Positions 20,594-32,075 of a DNA stretch of 64,000 nt are shown here, piece after piece. A program made the position numbers and the translations under genes. Position 1 is the first letter of the stretch. Each line of letters starts with the position of its first letter. Source of the stretch: Cepaea nemoralis (Eukaryota > Mollusca > Gastropoda > Stylommatophora > Helicidae); contig JACEFZ010014478.1 of assembly GCA_014155875.1 (NCBI GenBank), forward strand, positions 247,001 through 311,000, given 5' to 3'. Below the pieces are notes generated by a model. The model ran no database searches and was not told the origin of the DNA. It saw only the letters and a program-made list of their open reading frames with translations.

Positions 20594-20985
20594 CATATTA
20601 TTTAGTCCCATTAATGTTGTGCTATCCTTCAATTTTAAAAATCCAGTGATATTTCAATTTTTCTGTTTTGTAAGATGTTTATTTGTTTGCACGTGAAATA
20701 TGAGTCTTTCCCATGGGTTGTCCTGGTCTCTCAGTTCTTGATGTAGCCTAATATCTTTAGCTTATTTGCACATGATTACTATTTTTATAAATGACCTGAT
20801 CCTATTCTTCTTTATTCATTGCCGTTTTTTTTTTTTTTTTTTGCTTTCCATCTGTCTTCTGCAGAATTTCACATGTCATCCATTTTTTTTTTTTTTTTTT
20901 TGGAAATCCTGTGTACAGGTAGAACGGTTTCTTGTGATGTTTGTAAGTGCTACAGAATAGTATTAACAATTCGTTAAACGAAAAT
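20594..20985. other. T-rich spacer with two poly(T) runs
   Basis: Nothing recognised. Long T runs at about 20826-20842 and 20884-20901. Confidence 0.5.
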
Positions 20986-20987
20986 GA

Positions 20988-21310
20988 ACGACAACATCAA
21001 ACATAAGAATGGAGGTGGATGAGGTCACGCGGCGTTCTGTTTGTTGAGAGGCAAACAGCACACACATATCCTAATTGTAACGGACTTACAAAATATGATG
21101 AGAAAGGTGAAAGCAGTCAAGCTTCGGGCAGAGTGGCAGGCTTCCATTCAACAATCAAAAACAGAGAGCGTCTGTTGGATGTTGCCCACAGGACATGCTG
21201 GTGTGATGGGGAAAAAAGCTGTCTGACAGAATGTACAATCAAGACGAGAAACATTGCTGGAGATCTATTGCAGACAACCTTCACTGTGGAGACGGCATAT
21301 TATTGATTGA
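20988..21310 (+). mobile_element. LINE RNase H domain fragment
   Basis: Plus strand encodes HTHILIVTDLQNMMRKVKAV, then EWQASIQQSKTESVCWMLPT, then GHAGVMGKKAV. The pattern (T/S)DS...W.P.GHAGV.GNE.AD is that of RNase H domains of LINEs. The active-site DS has become DL and the GNEQAD block has become GKKAV before a stop. The better preserved counterpart is at 31255-31730. Confidence 0.72.
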
Positions 21311-21416
21311 GCAACAAGGAAGAACATCTAGATTATTGGAGATATTTTTCTCAACTGTTATGGGCGAGGAGTGGGGGAGGGGGGGGGAGAGTTATGCAAC
21401 GAAACGGACGTCAGTG

Positions 21417-21417
21417 C

Positions 21418-21477
<60 letters not shown>

Positions 21478-21482
21478 GTGGT
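21417..21482. repeat. (ATG)n microsatellite
   Basis: About 22 ATG triplets grading into GGTGGTGG. Confidence 0.98.
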
Positions 21483-21554
21483 GGTGAATGACAGAAAAAC
21501 ACTATCTATACTATAAACGGTTACATAAATAAACACACATAGTATTATTTGGCG

Positions 21555-21720
21555 CTCACAGAAGGAGAAGAAGGAAATAGAGACTAGGAGACGCACTAGA
21601 CAACATAAAATTTGAAAGCTATAGTTACCGACCGGGATCGAACCTGTCGCCTCCAAATGACGACGGCGCCTCGCTGCAGGAACAAGTGTACTTCGACTCA
21701 CGACCAACTCACTATAAACG
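21555..21720 (-). mobile_element. SINE-F, tRNA-headed repeat
   Basis: On the minus strand the head carries AGCGAGGCGCCGTCGTCATT and B-box CAGGTTCGATCCCGG. The rest matches the copy at 41130-41312 (GGCGCTCA.AGAA, ACTAGACAA.ATAAAA, TATAGTTAC). Confidence 0.65.
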
Positions 21721-21941
21721 ATGGCTTGTAAACTCTAGTGAGAGACAAAGACGCTTGAGTGATGGGAGGGATATCATCATGGAAGGGGGGATAGACTAGA
21801 CAACACAGAAACACAAAATTGGAAAAATAACTTAATTTTTGCCTTCAGATCCAGGAATGCCGGCATAAGAAGGACTGTCGCCTTTGCTGGCAATTCATTG
21901 GCAGTGTCGTGAGAAACTGAGAGAAGAAAGAATATTATAGA

Positions 21942-22148
21942 TTGGTGATGGCTGGAGAGGTAGCACGTAGCTGTCTGTTTGATGATGAGCTAGGACATGG
22001 CATTGCAAGCATCCTGGCAATCTTAGCCACCATTGATCCGTGGCTGTTTGATGCTGATGTTTTGTATGTGGGCAGAGAGAATTATTGTCTCACTGACAAA
22101 GAATCTATAATACCAGTCAATCCCAGCCTAGGCATTTGGCTTGCTTAA
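21942..22148 (+). CDS. Unrecognised 68-codon open frame (doubtful)
   Basis: The frame MVMAGEVARSCLFDDELGHG continues to a TAA stop with mixed amino-acid composition and no low complexity, unlike most frames in this window. I recognise no domain. It follows the RNase H relic and a SINE, so it may be a LINE remnant. It could also be a chance frame or an exon; there is no adjacent clear splice site. Confidence 0.15.
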   Translation: MVMAGEVARSCLFDDELGHGIASILAILATIDPWLFDADVLYVGRENYCLTDKESIIPVNPSLGIWLA

Positions 22149-22439
22149 TTATTTTCGTCTTGATTACTCTTTAGATTAAAACGGCGAGCATTGTTATTTT
22201 ACTGCTATTTGTTTTATTGGATTTATGAAGAGGGGGGGGGGGGCGGTGTTGAAATGCTTAAATGATTTAATTGCGTTTATCATCACAATCATCATCAAGT
22301 GCCTTGTGGACTGGCCTGGGCGATCACGCTTCTCCGCTCCTTGCGCTCTCCAACAGCATGTATCAGTTATCAGTTCGTGAGTTGACATTCTTCGTGCCAT
22401 GACACAAGACGGTCAAGAATTTTCTCTCACTATCTTCCT
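22149..22439. other. Unassigned spacer with a 12-G run
   Basis: G run at about 22232-22243. Nothing else recognised. Confidence 0.4.
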
Positions 22440-22682
22440 GTATGCCGGTCTCTCTGGCCGAGGGGTTACAACACTTTCTCTCCGTAATCCCGTTTATCAC
22501 GCAGAGTCTCGTAGCGGGCGAGAACTGGGAGCGGTTCGTCTCCCGCTGGTGACTTGCGGGATAACTGAGCCAACCGCTCAGAAAGCAATGGCAAACTACT
22601 GAGCGTAATCTTGCCAAGAAATCAACAGACAGCTGAAAGATGCTGCTGTTGACAGCGATGTCCTGTAAAGGATATGCAAAAC
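22440..22682 (+). mobile_element. SINE-A, full length
   Basis: Head CCGGTCTCTCTGGCCGAGGG with B-box-like GGTTCGTCTCCCG, then the family body CTCAGAAAGCAATGGCAAAC and the 3' block to GTAAAGGATATGCAAAACAT. This copy and 3740-3978 best define the family. Confidence 0.88.
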
Positions 22683-22689
22683 ATCATCA

Positions 22690-22978
22690 TCATCTTCCTG
22701 TATGGACTACGCTTGAGTTCAAAGCGAGCGAACGCATTAAAATACCGTCACTTGAAACGTCACGAAAGTTTGGAGAGAACAAAAATGGAGGGATATATGC
22801 ATGGGAAGAGAGGAAAAGGAAGGCCAAAGAGAAGATGCGTGCATGATGTGGCGGATAATCTCCAGATGGGTGTATCTGATGCAGGACATCTTGCTTATGA
22901 TCGAGAAGTTTTCCGGAAGATTGCTATGGGAGCGAAGTTCTGCAAAGGACATGATACTGAATGAATGAATGAATCTTC
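22690..22978 (+). mobile_element. LINE-B 3' end (RTE-like), tail (TGAA)n
   Basis: After a short SINE-D 3' end (TGAGTTCAAAGCGAGCGAAC), the plus strand encodes LKRHESLERTKMEGYMHGKR, then GKGRPKRRCVHDVADNLQMG and a terminus at TGA followed by TGAATGAATGAATGAA. The KGR.RPKRR...D.ADNLQ block is the C-terminus of RTE-like LINEs and matches the minus-strand copy at 25105-25870. Confidence 0.82.
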
Positions 22979-23065
22979 CTGTACCTCTCTGTTTTCAAAT
23001 ATTTCCCGTTGTCACAATATATTCTAGTTTTTGTCTTCTCATAGTATTTTATGTTATTTTTTTAT

Positions 23066-23315
23066 GTTGCATATCCATTACAGGACGTTGTAGTCAACAC
23101 CAGCATTTTTCAGCTGCTGTTGATGTACTAGGCAAGTTTTTACGTTCAGTAGTTTGCCATTGCTTTCTGAACGACCGGCTCACATACCCCCGTAAGTTAC
23201 CAGCGTGGTGCGAACCTCTGCCGATTCTCGCAGCTGCTGTTTTCCCCACGTGGATATTCTGAATTACGAACAATGTCGCTAAATCCTTGGCCAGGGCGAG
23301 TGGCTCTCTCATAGT
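23066..23315 (-). mobile_element. SINE-A, minus strand
   Basis: Complement of the family 3' block (CATATCCATTACAGGACG, ACACCAGCATTTTTCAGCTG), body (TAGTTTGCCATTGCTTTCTG) and head up to CCTTGGCCAGGGCGAGTGGC. Confidence 0.87.
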
Positions 23316-23934
23316 ATGGCCAAACATAAATGCTGCTACTTTCTGGTGTTTGTTATAAGTTGGCTTGTTGTCGTAGCCTCTTTCACATATGTTTAGATTA
23401 CTCATGTTTAGACTGCTTTGTCCAGGTTGACAAATATATCTTTGTCTAATCCACGCAGTTCGTTAGGTTTTACGGGTGTGGGGAGCCTAAGCTTGCATTC
23501 CAAAGCCAGGTGTAAGCCTTGGTTGCGTAGTATCAGTGTTAGTTTCGAGTTGGCTTGATATTGCCTATCCATAACTTTCTTTGTCTTTTATTTTTTCAGG
23601 TTCTATGCCCAGTTATTTCTTGATCGTGTGCTTTTCTCGGCAGTTCATTAGATTCAATCCTCATTTATTGTTCAAGAGCTTCCACAAGAAATCAAAGACG
23701 CCACCAATCATTATACATACAGTTGCAACCTGTGTAAACACTACCTCAGTTAAGACTACATGCCCCCCCCCCCCCCCCTAAATATAATAATCGTAAATTA
23801 TCTCAAACGACAACTAGTATAATAAACATCCCCATATGTATAGCACGTTACACCTTCCTTGGGTATTTTATAATGCCCATGTTAAACATTGCTTCAGTGA
23901 GTCATGTATTATTGATTATTTTTCATGCGTATTA
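23316..23934. other. Unassigned spacer
   Basis: About 600 bp; a run of 17-18 C at 23763-23779. No gene or element recognised. Confidence 0.4.
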
Positions 23935-24190
23935 ATGCTTATTGCATTATATGACGTAGACAGTCAAAATTTTTTGGACATGTTATGAGAAGAAATGGAT
24001 TGGAGAACTTAGTGACAACTGGCAAGATCGAAGGGAACAGACCAAGAGGAAGACCGAGAGGAAAATACCTGGATGGCTTGGCCACATGGCATGGACGAGA
24101 CAGGAACACTGAGCTGATCCACGACGCTGGTGATCGAGTGAAATGGCGAGTCATGACCGCCCACGCTTTCCGGCATGGCACATGATTAAT
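23935..24190 (+). mobile_element. LINE-A 3' end, best preserved reading frame
   Basis: Plus strand encodes RQSKFFGHVMRRNGLENLVT, TGKIEGNRPRGRPRGKYLDG and LATWHGRDRNTELIHDAGDR, then VKWRVMTAHAFRHGT and a TGA stop. The open frame to the natural stop shows this is one of the youngest LINE-A ends here, though only the last 250 bp are present (5' truncation is usual for LINEs). Confidence 0.87.
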
Positions 24191-24257
24191 TGATTAACGC
24201 TTATTATTCTTTTGTTGTCTAATATTAGCTTCATAAGTGATGTTGAATTAAATAATG

Positions 24258-24380
24258 TATGAGAGGAATTAGAGAAGAAGGCAGAATGTCAGACGGGCCT
24301 GCGTGCCCAATTCTTAACCTTTTGAAAATAAATATTGTTCGTTCGTTCGTTCGTTCGTTCGTTCGTTCGTTCGTTCGTTC
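24258..24380 (+). mobile_element. LINE-C 3' end with (GTTC)n tail
   Basis: AGAATGTCAGACGGGCCTGC and GTGCCCAATTCTTAACC lead to CTTTTGAAAATAAATATT and about ten GTTC units. The same 3' end follows a reverse transcriptase ORF at 56431-57985 on the other strand. Confidence 0.85.
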
Positions 24381-25104
24381 AAGACACTTTATTCGTTGTC
24401 CGTCGATGAAATCGATGCATCATGTCATGTTTAAAGAATTTATAATATCCTTAAGCATTGCGTCCCATCTGACAACTCCAGTAATCTTTATCATGCATCG
24501 CATCTTACATGTGATGATTCTCCTGTGGTTGGATGTTGTTAGAGACTAACTTTTACATTGATAATTAACAATTGAAGGGACAATGTTGTGAATCATTTAT
24601 CGCTTGGCTAACTAATATGGTAATCTCCAGATCTTTAGGAACCCAAAGAAAAATCCAGTGCGTGCCTAAGACGTTACGATTACATTTGCATGAACTGGGT
24701 TGGACGACAGTTCGTTGATATCTGTCAACATTCCCTACGTAAGACTGGCCACCAATTCCCCTGTGCACGCAGGCATACAATATATGATAGTATCAACACT
24801 GTATATGTTCAAAGCGGGACATTTTTCATTAACTTTAGTAACGTCTGTTCCCGTACTCACGTGTAATGATGTGAGAACTGTTTATGTGAGAGTTAAGTAA
24901 AATTACATTTTTTAGCGCCATCATCCAGTATACAATTCAGAACACAACTATCCATAAAACGATGATATTATAGTTCTCGTTAGTTCTCACAGCTAGTGTA
25001 ATCTCCTCAACACAACTAATATTAAGTTATTTAAAAAATAACCAAATCCCGCAACAGAAACTTGCAGTGGGTATGTAAAGACTATATCACATTTCGAAGG
25101 CCTA
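24381..25104. other. Unassigned spacer
   Basis: About 720 bp. Near 24830-25015, words such as GTTAGTTCTCACAGCTAGTG and AATCTCCTCAACACAACTA recur in altered form at 25880-26000 and 26260-26500, which suggests remnants of an old tandem or dispersed repeat. No gene seen. Confidence 0.4.
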
Positions 25105-25870
25105 AATGCACATATGAATTCATGTATTCAGTAACATGTCCTTTGCACAACCTCGCTCCCAATAACAACCTTCCGAAAACTTTACGATCATAAGCAAGAT
25201 GTCCCGCCTCCGATACATCTGGAGATCATCCGCCACATCCTGCACACATCTTCTCTTTGGCCTTCTTCTTCCTCTTTTCCCAGGCATATACCCCTTCATT
25301 ATTGATTTCTCCAAACGCTCATGACATTTCAAGTGACCAAAATATTTTAATTTTCTGTGTTTTATCGTCTTTAATAGCAACCCTTCTTCAATATTCAGCT
25401 CTTGAAGTATGGATGCATTTGTTCTTTTCTTTATCCAAGATATTCTTAGATCTCGTCTATAACAGTTACATTCAAGGCATGTATGTGCTGTTAAGCTTGT
25501 TTAGTAAGTGTCCAGGTCCCACAGGCGTATGTTGCAATGGGAAAGACGCATACTATTAAAAATCTAATTTTTATAGTTCTATCTGTCCCGCCTCACAATT
25601 TATTCAGTTGTTTTAATCTTTGAAGAGCAATAGATATTCTAATTTAAGTCTTTTAATTTATTTTATTGTGTCACCATTGTTGGTAATCAATGACCCAAGA
25701 TATTCGAAATGTTCCACAACCTCCAATTTTTCCCCATTAACATGTATTTACTTGTCCATAGAATGCATTATCTTTGGCTTTTGCCATGTTAAGATATAAC
25801 TAGTGATTTTCACTATTATTAATAGGTGGCATGTTTTCGTCCCCGAACGAGGATCATCCCGTTATAAGCG
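25105..25870 (-). mobile_element. LINE-B, C-terminal third of the RTE-like ORF
   Basis: Minus strand, with frameshifts and stops: EVVEHFEYLGSLITNNGDTI at about 25690-25750, then TIKIRFLIVCVFPIATYACG and TWTLTKQ, then ASILQELNIEEGLLLKTIKH, RKLKYFGHLKCHERLEKSIM and GRRRPKRRCVQDVADDLQMY. This is the order from just after the RT catalytic box to the C-terminus in RTE-like LINEs. 5'-truncated and inactive. Confidence 0.85.
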
Positions 25871-26004
25871 TAGCGTCATTAAGTTATAGGTTTCGCTTTT
25901 AATGAGTCTCTGCAGTCTATAGAATTGTGTAATCTCCACAACACGATCACTAACAAGCGGACATACATGTTTAATCAGCCATTATGTGTTAGTAATTATT
26001 TTGA

Positions 26005-26245
26005 GGGGGTATCCGTGTCACAGTGGACAAAAAACCCACCTCTCATTACGAAGATCGTGGGCTCGTGTTCCTACCCCGTTATTAGGTTTACGAGTGCAGT
26101 TTTTTAAGAGATCCTTGGGGGTCGTCGACAGAGCTACCGAATCTGTGCTCTGTGCAGCTATTTCTGCAGGCCACTCTACGGAAAGAAGAAGAAGCCACAT
26201 GGTATAGAAACCGAAGGAATGAAGTCCATCCTCTTGTCTGTAACC
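26005..26245 (+). mobile_element. SINE-B copy
   Basis: Tail-half signature TTGGGGGTCGTCGACAGAGC, ATCTGTGCTCTGTGCAGCT and GAAGCCACATGGTATAGAAA aligns with the copies at 26915-27180 and 62040-62290. A tRNA-like head with CGTGGGCTCGTGTTCCTACC is degraded. Confidence 0.72.
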
Positions 26246-26914
26246 CCTTTAGCCTTTGATTTGTTAATTCTGCAGACTAGTATTGTATGTTCCCACAACT
26301 GGACCATTAACAGTCTGACATACTTTATTATTTAATGAGCCGCTATTTGTTAGTTCCGCGATGTAGTGTTGGTTTTTCCCGCACAACGACCCGTACTATT
26401 TGCACAAACTGTAGCGTTATAGGCGCGGGAGCTTGTTAGTTCTCCAGACAAATGTTGTCTTTTCTCCACAGAAACAACCACTAACAGTTGCGTGTCTGCC
26501 TAATTAATCAGACTACCCGAAAGTAATTAAATCACGCTAGTTATGTTATATGAATGAATCGCCAGAAAACGAGAAGTAGATTGTGAGCTTTACTAAAACA
26601 CGATTACAAGAAACAAAATTAACGTTGCGGCTAAAGCATTCGTTAGCACAGAATAAACAAACACAAACCACCACAACTACATGAAAAACATTGCCTGAAA
26701 ATTAAAAGGTCTGTTATCTGTAGCCTTGTTTGACTGGATACGCCTTAAACGAACAACGCGTTTGATGACTATCAGTGGACTGAATGTAGCAGTTTATGTG
26801 ACAGCAGGGATTCATGCGGTTGCATTTAAACTTCCGGTGTGCTGAGAGTGGGATAACGGGTTAGACCCCTACACCAGCCAGTTGGACGTCAACGGTGACT
26901 TCTCACTCAGAGGC
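26246..26914. other. Unassigned A/T-rich spacer
   Basis: Contains at least two loose repeats of a GTTAGTTC...ACTAACAGT type shared with 24830-25015 and 25880-26000. No gene recognised. Confidence 0.4.
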
Positions 26915-27180
26915 AGTTTCCCATCGCGGAGTGGTTATGCCGCCTGCCTTTTGGTACGAAGGTTGTGGGTTCGATTCCAGGTCACGTCGTTCGGCTCATG
27001 TGTGCAATTTTCTTGGAGACACCTCGAGGTCGTCACTGAGGCTGCGGAGTTCGTGCTCTGTGCGGAGCTTTGGGATGGACGCCCAGCGGAAAGAGACCGA
27101 GCCATATGTGATAAAACCTGGTGCAATGAAGCTGATCTTCTTGCCTTTTCATCCCTTTTGTTTTCTTCTTTCATAAAGCA
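26915..27180 (+). mobile_element. SINE-B, tRNA-derived SINE, full length
   Basis: A-box-like TCGCGGAGTGGTTATGCCGC, B-box GTGGGTTCGATTCCAGG, body TTCTTGGAGACACCTCGAGG, GGCTGCGGAGTTCGTGCTCT and 3' part AAGAGACCGAGCCATATGTG, ACCTGGTGCAATGAAGCTGA. This copy defines the family. The open frames across it are incidental. Confidence 0.85.
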
Positions 27181-27529
27181 ATGACAAATTACTTACTAAA
27201 CGAAAAATTGTATTGAAAGTGAACAAGGGATTGGGGTTGATCCCAACGTCATGTATAGGTTATGAAACATTTGTTTAGTTATGTTATAACAATCGTTGTT
27301 TACTTCGATCAGGCCTTCACTCGTTACGCTGTCTGGAGTTAGACACAACGGAAATCGAACATAAAAGATACAGATGTGCTTGATATAATATTTAGAAATG
27401 TATCACAACTTACATGCCCTGTTGGGCATGGCGTACGAATTGAAGGCAGGCATGACGGTATATCAGCCGTAACTTATATTTGGTCACGTGTGGGTAATTA
27501 AATCTTAAACGTACGCATAAACCTACACG
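27181..27529. other. Unassigned spacer
   Basis: About 350 bp; nothing recognised. Confidence 0.35.
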
Positions 27530-27845
27530 TATACACACGCGCAGACAGAGAGACAGACAGACATACACATATACACCTATCCCACCCGCCCCCGCCCTCT
27601 CACAGACAGACAGACAGACGCACTACATTCACCAGAAACACACACACACACACACACATACACACACGCACACATCACACACACAAATGGACAAAATACA
27701 CACATGCGCTCACGCTCAAACATACATACAAATCGTGAGTGTGTATATCGTGCGTGTATATATATATATATATATATATATATCCACACACACAGAAACC
27801 AACGCCCCCCCCCCCCCCCCACCATCGCCCCCACCACCGTATAGA
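27530..27845. repeat. Cluster of CA, CAGA, TA and poly(C) microsatellites
   Basis: CAGACAGACAGACG, (CA)n at 27640-27690, (TA)n at about 27760-27783 and a run of about 17 C near 27805-27821. Confidence 0.95.
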
Positions 27846-27899
27846 GCGAGCTAGCAGTTTTCAACATAATAATTGAGTCCTTTACCTGAACAAAAGACG

Positions 27900-28195
27900 G
27901 AAAGTTCTGGAAAACTTCCTGAGTGAGCTCTCAGCTGGGGACCAATTTCATGCTCAAATAATTTGACAGCACAAGGAAACTGGTGAACATTTTAAAGTAC
28001 AAATTGCTGTTATTCCAGGAGTGCTTACGTGTGCATTACAACGGCTGGATGTGTCCATCAATAAACCTTTAAAATACTTGAAGAAGGAGGAATGGACATA
28101 ATGGTTGGGAACTCCGCGGCCTGGCTTAGCATCTGCTGGTTGTATTTCACGATTCTCTTCTTCTTCTGTGTTCCTCCCTCGAGGGGAGTGCGTCA
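27900..28195 (+). pseudogene. pogo/Tigger-like transposase, C-terminal fragment
   Basis: Plus strand reads AVIPGVLTCALQRLDVSINK and PLKYLKKEEWT, then a TAA and a continuing frame WLGTPRPGLASAG. The IPGGLT..LQPLDV.INKPFK motif is the end of the DDE domain in pogo-superfamily transposases. No terminal repeats were found around it. The fragment runs straight into the 34-bp minisatellite. Confidence 0.8.
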
Positions 28196-29098
28196 TGCCG
28201 AGTTATGTACCTCATAGGTCAGTGTGTCACACCGAGTAATGTACTTGATAGGTCAGGGAGTTATGTACTCATAGGTCATGTGTCACACCGAGTTATGTAC
28301 TTGATAGGTCAGTGTGTCACACCGAGTTATGTACTTCATAGGTCAGTGTGTCACACCGAGTTATGTACTTGATAGGTCAGTGTGTCACACCGAGTTATGT
28401 ACTTGATAGGTCAGTGTGTCACACCGAGTATGTACTTCATAGGTCAGTGTGTCACACCGAGTTATGTACTTGATAGGTCAGTGTGTCACACCGAGTTATG
28501 TACTTGATAGGTCAGTGTGTCACACCGAGTTATGTACTTGATAGGTCAGTGTGTCACACCGAGTTATGTACTTGATAGGTCAGTGTGTCACACCGAGTTA
28601 TGTACTTGATAGGTCAGTGTGTCACACCGAGTTATGTAACCTCATAGGTCAGTGTGTCACACCGAGTACCTCATAGGTCAGTGCGTCACACCGAGTTATG
28701 TACTGATAGGTCAGTGTGTCACACCGAGTTATGTACTTGATAGGTCAGTGTGTCACGCCGAGTTATGTACTTGATAGGTCAATGTGTCACACCGAGTTAT
28801 GTACTTGATAGGTCAGTGTGTCACACCGAGTTATGTACTTGATAGGTCAGTGTGTCACACCGAGTTATGTACTTGATAGGTCAGTGTGTCACAACGAGTT
28901 ATGTACTTCATAGGTCAGTGTGTCACACCGAGTTATGTACTTCATAGGTCAGTGCGTCACACCGAGTTATGTAACTCATAGGTCAGTGCGTCACACCGAG
29001 TTATGTACTTGATAGGTCAGTGTGTCACACCTGAGTTATGTACCTCATAGGTCAGTGTGTCACACCGAGTTATGTAACTCATAGGTCAGTGTGTCAGA
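28196..29098 (+). repeat. 34-bp minisatellite, about 26 copies
   Basis: Monomer GATAGGTCAGTGTGTCACAC followed by CGAGTTATGTACTT. Most copies are near-identical, with GATA/CATA variants and occasional shortened units, consistent with recent expansion. Confidence 0.98.
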
Positions 29099-29109
29099 CT
29101 CCGGCATGT

Positions 29110-29358
29110 ATTTATGTCAGGTTTTCTCTTTCTGTGGCGAAGAAGTTACGGACGCAGTTCGTAATCCCGCATACCACGTTCGAAACACAGCTGTTTGAGA
29201 TTTGGCAGCAGACCGCATTACGTTGGTTTTATGAAATGGTATAGGTGCCGGTCGTTCAGAAAGCAATGGCAAACTACTATATGTAAACTTTCCCGGTAAT
29301 CACGAACAGCCAAAAAATGCTGGGGTTGACTGTTACGTCCTGTAAAAGATATGCAAGT
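29110..29358 (+). mobile_element. SINE-A, diverged copy
   Basis: Head TCTGTGGCGAAGAAGTTACG, B-box-like ACGTTCGAAACACAG, body TTCAGAAAGCAATGGCAAAC and 3' GTCCTGTAAAAGATATGCAA. It begins immediately after the last 34-bp unit. Confidence 0.82.
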
Positions 29359-29559
29359 ATGTTAACTTTCTTCCTCCAGACAGATTTCGTCCAGGGTGAC
29401 GGGCTCTGTCTATCCGTGGGTAGGTTTTCTTTCCTAATTATTTTGCCATGGTGGCAGCCTGAAAGTCTGCTCTTTGCGATTTTTAACTGCCGTGGGATGT
29501 TAAACGGCTGCTAAAATCATAGCCCATGAAAAATATATAGTAGCTAATAAATAATTTGA

Positions 29560-31020
29560 ATAATGAAAAGAGCAGATAAAGGACAATATTTAGATAGTCT
29601 AACCGATGTGGTAGAATTAGCAGCAGTGATAGGAAACCCCAGAGACATTTATAACATTGCAAAGAAAGTATCGAGCGGGGAAAATATAACCGGTCATGTG
29701 AACTTATTGAAAATAGTCGTGGAAAATGTGATATCTGGTTACGTTGCCAAAGAAACAAGACTCACACGTTTGTGAAAAATATAATTCTGGATAAATTAAG
29801 AGATGCCATTGACAAACAATCAATGGATTGAATATGCAGACTGCCCAACAAATGGATCTTGCATTGTCCAAATAGCCACATAACGCAAGTAACAGAGCAC
29901 AGCATTGAAACAATTTGCCACTTTATACTCGGTTTGTTAAAGGCCTTGGACATTATCGATGTTCAGTCTCTTGGGAACATGATGGTCAAGCCCTTTAGAA
30001 ATGGATGAGTCACTACTGGATCCCACGGGGGTTCATTAACTTAATACGGGCAAGACAATTCACATGAAAGCACAATTCATCTCTGAGGATACACCAACAG
30101 ATACGTTAGAAATAAGAACAGGAGTGCGGCAGATGTGCCTTTAGTCATCCGTATTATTCTTACAGAATATAGAGTAGATAATGAAGACAGTAATAGCTAC
30201 CACTGTCCTTGTCTTGTGATGATCTGTAATTAGGTGTATCATGATAAACTAGGGGACATTAAAGAAGATAGTTTGCCTAGACAACTTTAACGAAGGTAGT
30301 TTACCTACAAGAAACAAGTGAACAACTAGGGTTAGAATTAAATTGTAAGAGGACAAAGATTATGGTCGTCACTAGGAAGAGCGAAATACTATAATGTAAT
30401 ATACAACGAAATGGAAATAATATTCTTAAGCAAGTGAATCGGTACAATTATCTCAGAACAGTCATAACATCTGATGGGAAATGTCTTGAAGAGATTAGAA
30501 CAAGAATCGCATGGCGAAGAAGATCTTTTGCGAGATGGAAAACATACTGACCAATAAAAAGATGTCTGCAGGGAGAAAAAGAGTGTTGAGGTATTACATA
30601 GAACCTATGCTTTTCTATGGATGTGAAGCGTGGATAATGAGCAACCAGGCTGAAAAACATCTGGTGGCTGTGGAAATGCGGTTTCTGAGGATAATATAAA
30701 GAATAAAATGGACAGACAGAAAAACCAATGACAAAGTCCTAGTAATGAACAAATGAAAATCGTAAACTGATTAAAGAAATTAGACGTAGACAGTCAAAAT
30801 TTTTTGTGCATGTTTTGAGAAGAAATAACATTGAGAACTTGGTGACAACTGGCAAGATCGAAGGCAAAAGAACACGTGGAAGACACAGAAGTAAGTAAGT
30901 GGATGGCTTGGCCACGTGGCATGGTCGAGAAAAGAACACAGAGCTGATTCACGACTCTGTGATCGAGTGAAACGGCGAATCATGACCTACCACGCTTATC
31001 GGCATGGCACATGATGAATA
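29560..31020 (+). mobile_element. LINE-A, long degenerate copy
   Basis: In order on the plus strand: a pre-RT segment YLDSLTDVVELAAVIGNPRD plus IYNIAKKVSSGENI (29575-29690); a broken RT zone with RTGVRQMCL near 30118; then KKIFCEMENILTNKKMSAGR, KRVLRYYIEPMLFYGCEAWI and EKHLVAVEMRFLRII (30513-30697); and the FVHVLRRN.IENLVTTGKIEG-like end from 30780. Many stops and frameshifts. It has no function left. Confidence 0.82.
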
Positions 31021-31254
31021 GAATAGCTACAACAAGAAATATCAGTGAACTCTAATACACTAACTTCATTATTATGTCATGTTGTACACATAACATCCGA
31101 AGTTAGATACATTAAACACTCAATTCGATCTAAAATGCATAGCATAGACACAAGGATAATGATAATAAATCAAGCAAATGCTGAAACAATTTCCCTTGGT
31201 GATATATCTCCTCACGAGATGAAATAATACAATATTTAGATAGCTATATAAATA

Positions 31255-31760
31255 AATTTGTGGGGACATATAGAAATATTAAAATACGAATACTAGAGGA
31301 GACCACTGCAACACACGTTGTATTCATTACGGATTCAAAGAGTATGTTTCGTGTGGAATGGCTCTCGTCGCTTCAGAGGTCACAGAATGTGAGAATTGTA
31401 TGGATATTTTGCCCTGGCCATGCGGGGGTGCGGGGGAATGAACAGGCTGATAGGCTAGCAGGGAATGCACCTCTTGATGGTAGTTTGCCTATGGACAAGG
31501 GGGAGGTGGTCGTGCGCTTGTTGGACCAGGTGGAGAAGGCGGAGGAACTGATTGAGAACCCATATGTGGAAAGAATGAGATTACGGGGGATCGGCAGGGG
31601 TTCTGGAAGAATCTCAAAACTGAGAGGGAAGACCAGAAGAACTTTTAATCAGATAGCGGTTGGAACGATTAGTAGTATGACTCTTCGCTGGCTGTTGAAC
31701 AAGGGGACGGAGCACGTATGGTAATGTCCTGAGTGCAGTGATGTGGGTTCTTAACTCAAC
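31255..31760 (+). mobile_element. LINE RNase H domain, well-preserved frame
   Basis: An open frame of 154 codons (31260-31724) contains HVVFITDSKSMFRVEWLSSL, VRIVWIFCPGHAGVRGNEQA, DRLAGNAPLDGSLPMDKGEV and RRTFNQIAVGTISSMTLRWL. The DS, GHAGV and GNEQADRLAG motifs are those of RNase H in LINE ORF2 proteins; the catalytic D of the DS motif and the C-terminal D are present. The frame ends EHVW-stop, with a CPEC-like continuation beyond it, so the stop is probably a mutation and the zinc-knuckle end is lost. There is no RT upstream. Confidence 0.82.
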
Positions 31761-31969
31761 ACAACTCAATACGAATACAACTAAGAGGAGACACTTAGCA
31801 CAGGAAATACAATCGACGTCAGTGAAAAATGATTCTAGAACAACAAACAGAATATTAAAATCTAGCGTCAAATCAGTATTACTGCCTCAATACGGACCAC
31901 GAATAATGATTATAAAACTTAAAAAATAAACTACAAATACTTATAAATGTGTGCTTGAGCAGAATTTTT

Positions 31970-32075
31970 TTTAGCATATCCCTTACAGGACGTTGCAGTC
32001 AACATCAGCATTTTTCAGCTGCTGTTGATGTACTAGGCAAGATTACGCTCAGTAGTTTGCCATTGCTTTCTTGAG
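31970..32075 (-). mobile_element. SINE-A 3' half, minus strand
   Basis: Complement of the 3' block (CATATCCCTTACAGGACGTT, CAGCATTTTTCAGCTGCTGT) and body (CTCAGTAGTTTGCCATTGCT). The head is absent (5' truncation). Confidence 0.87.
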
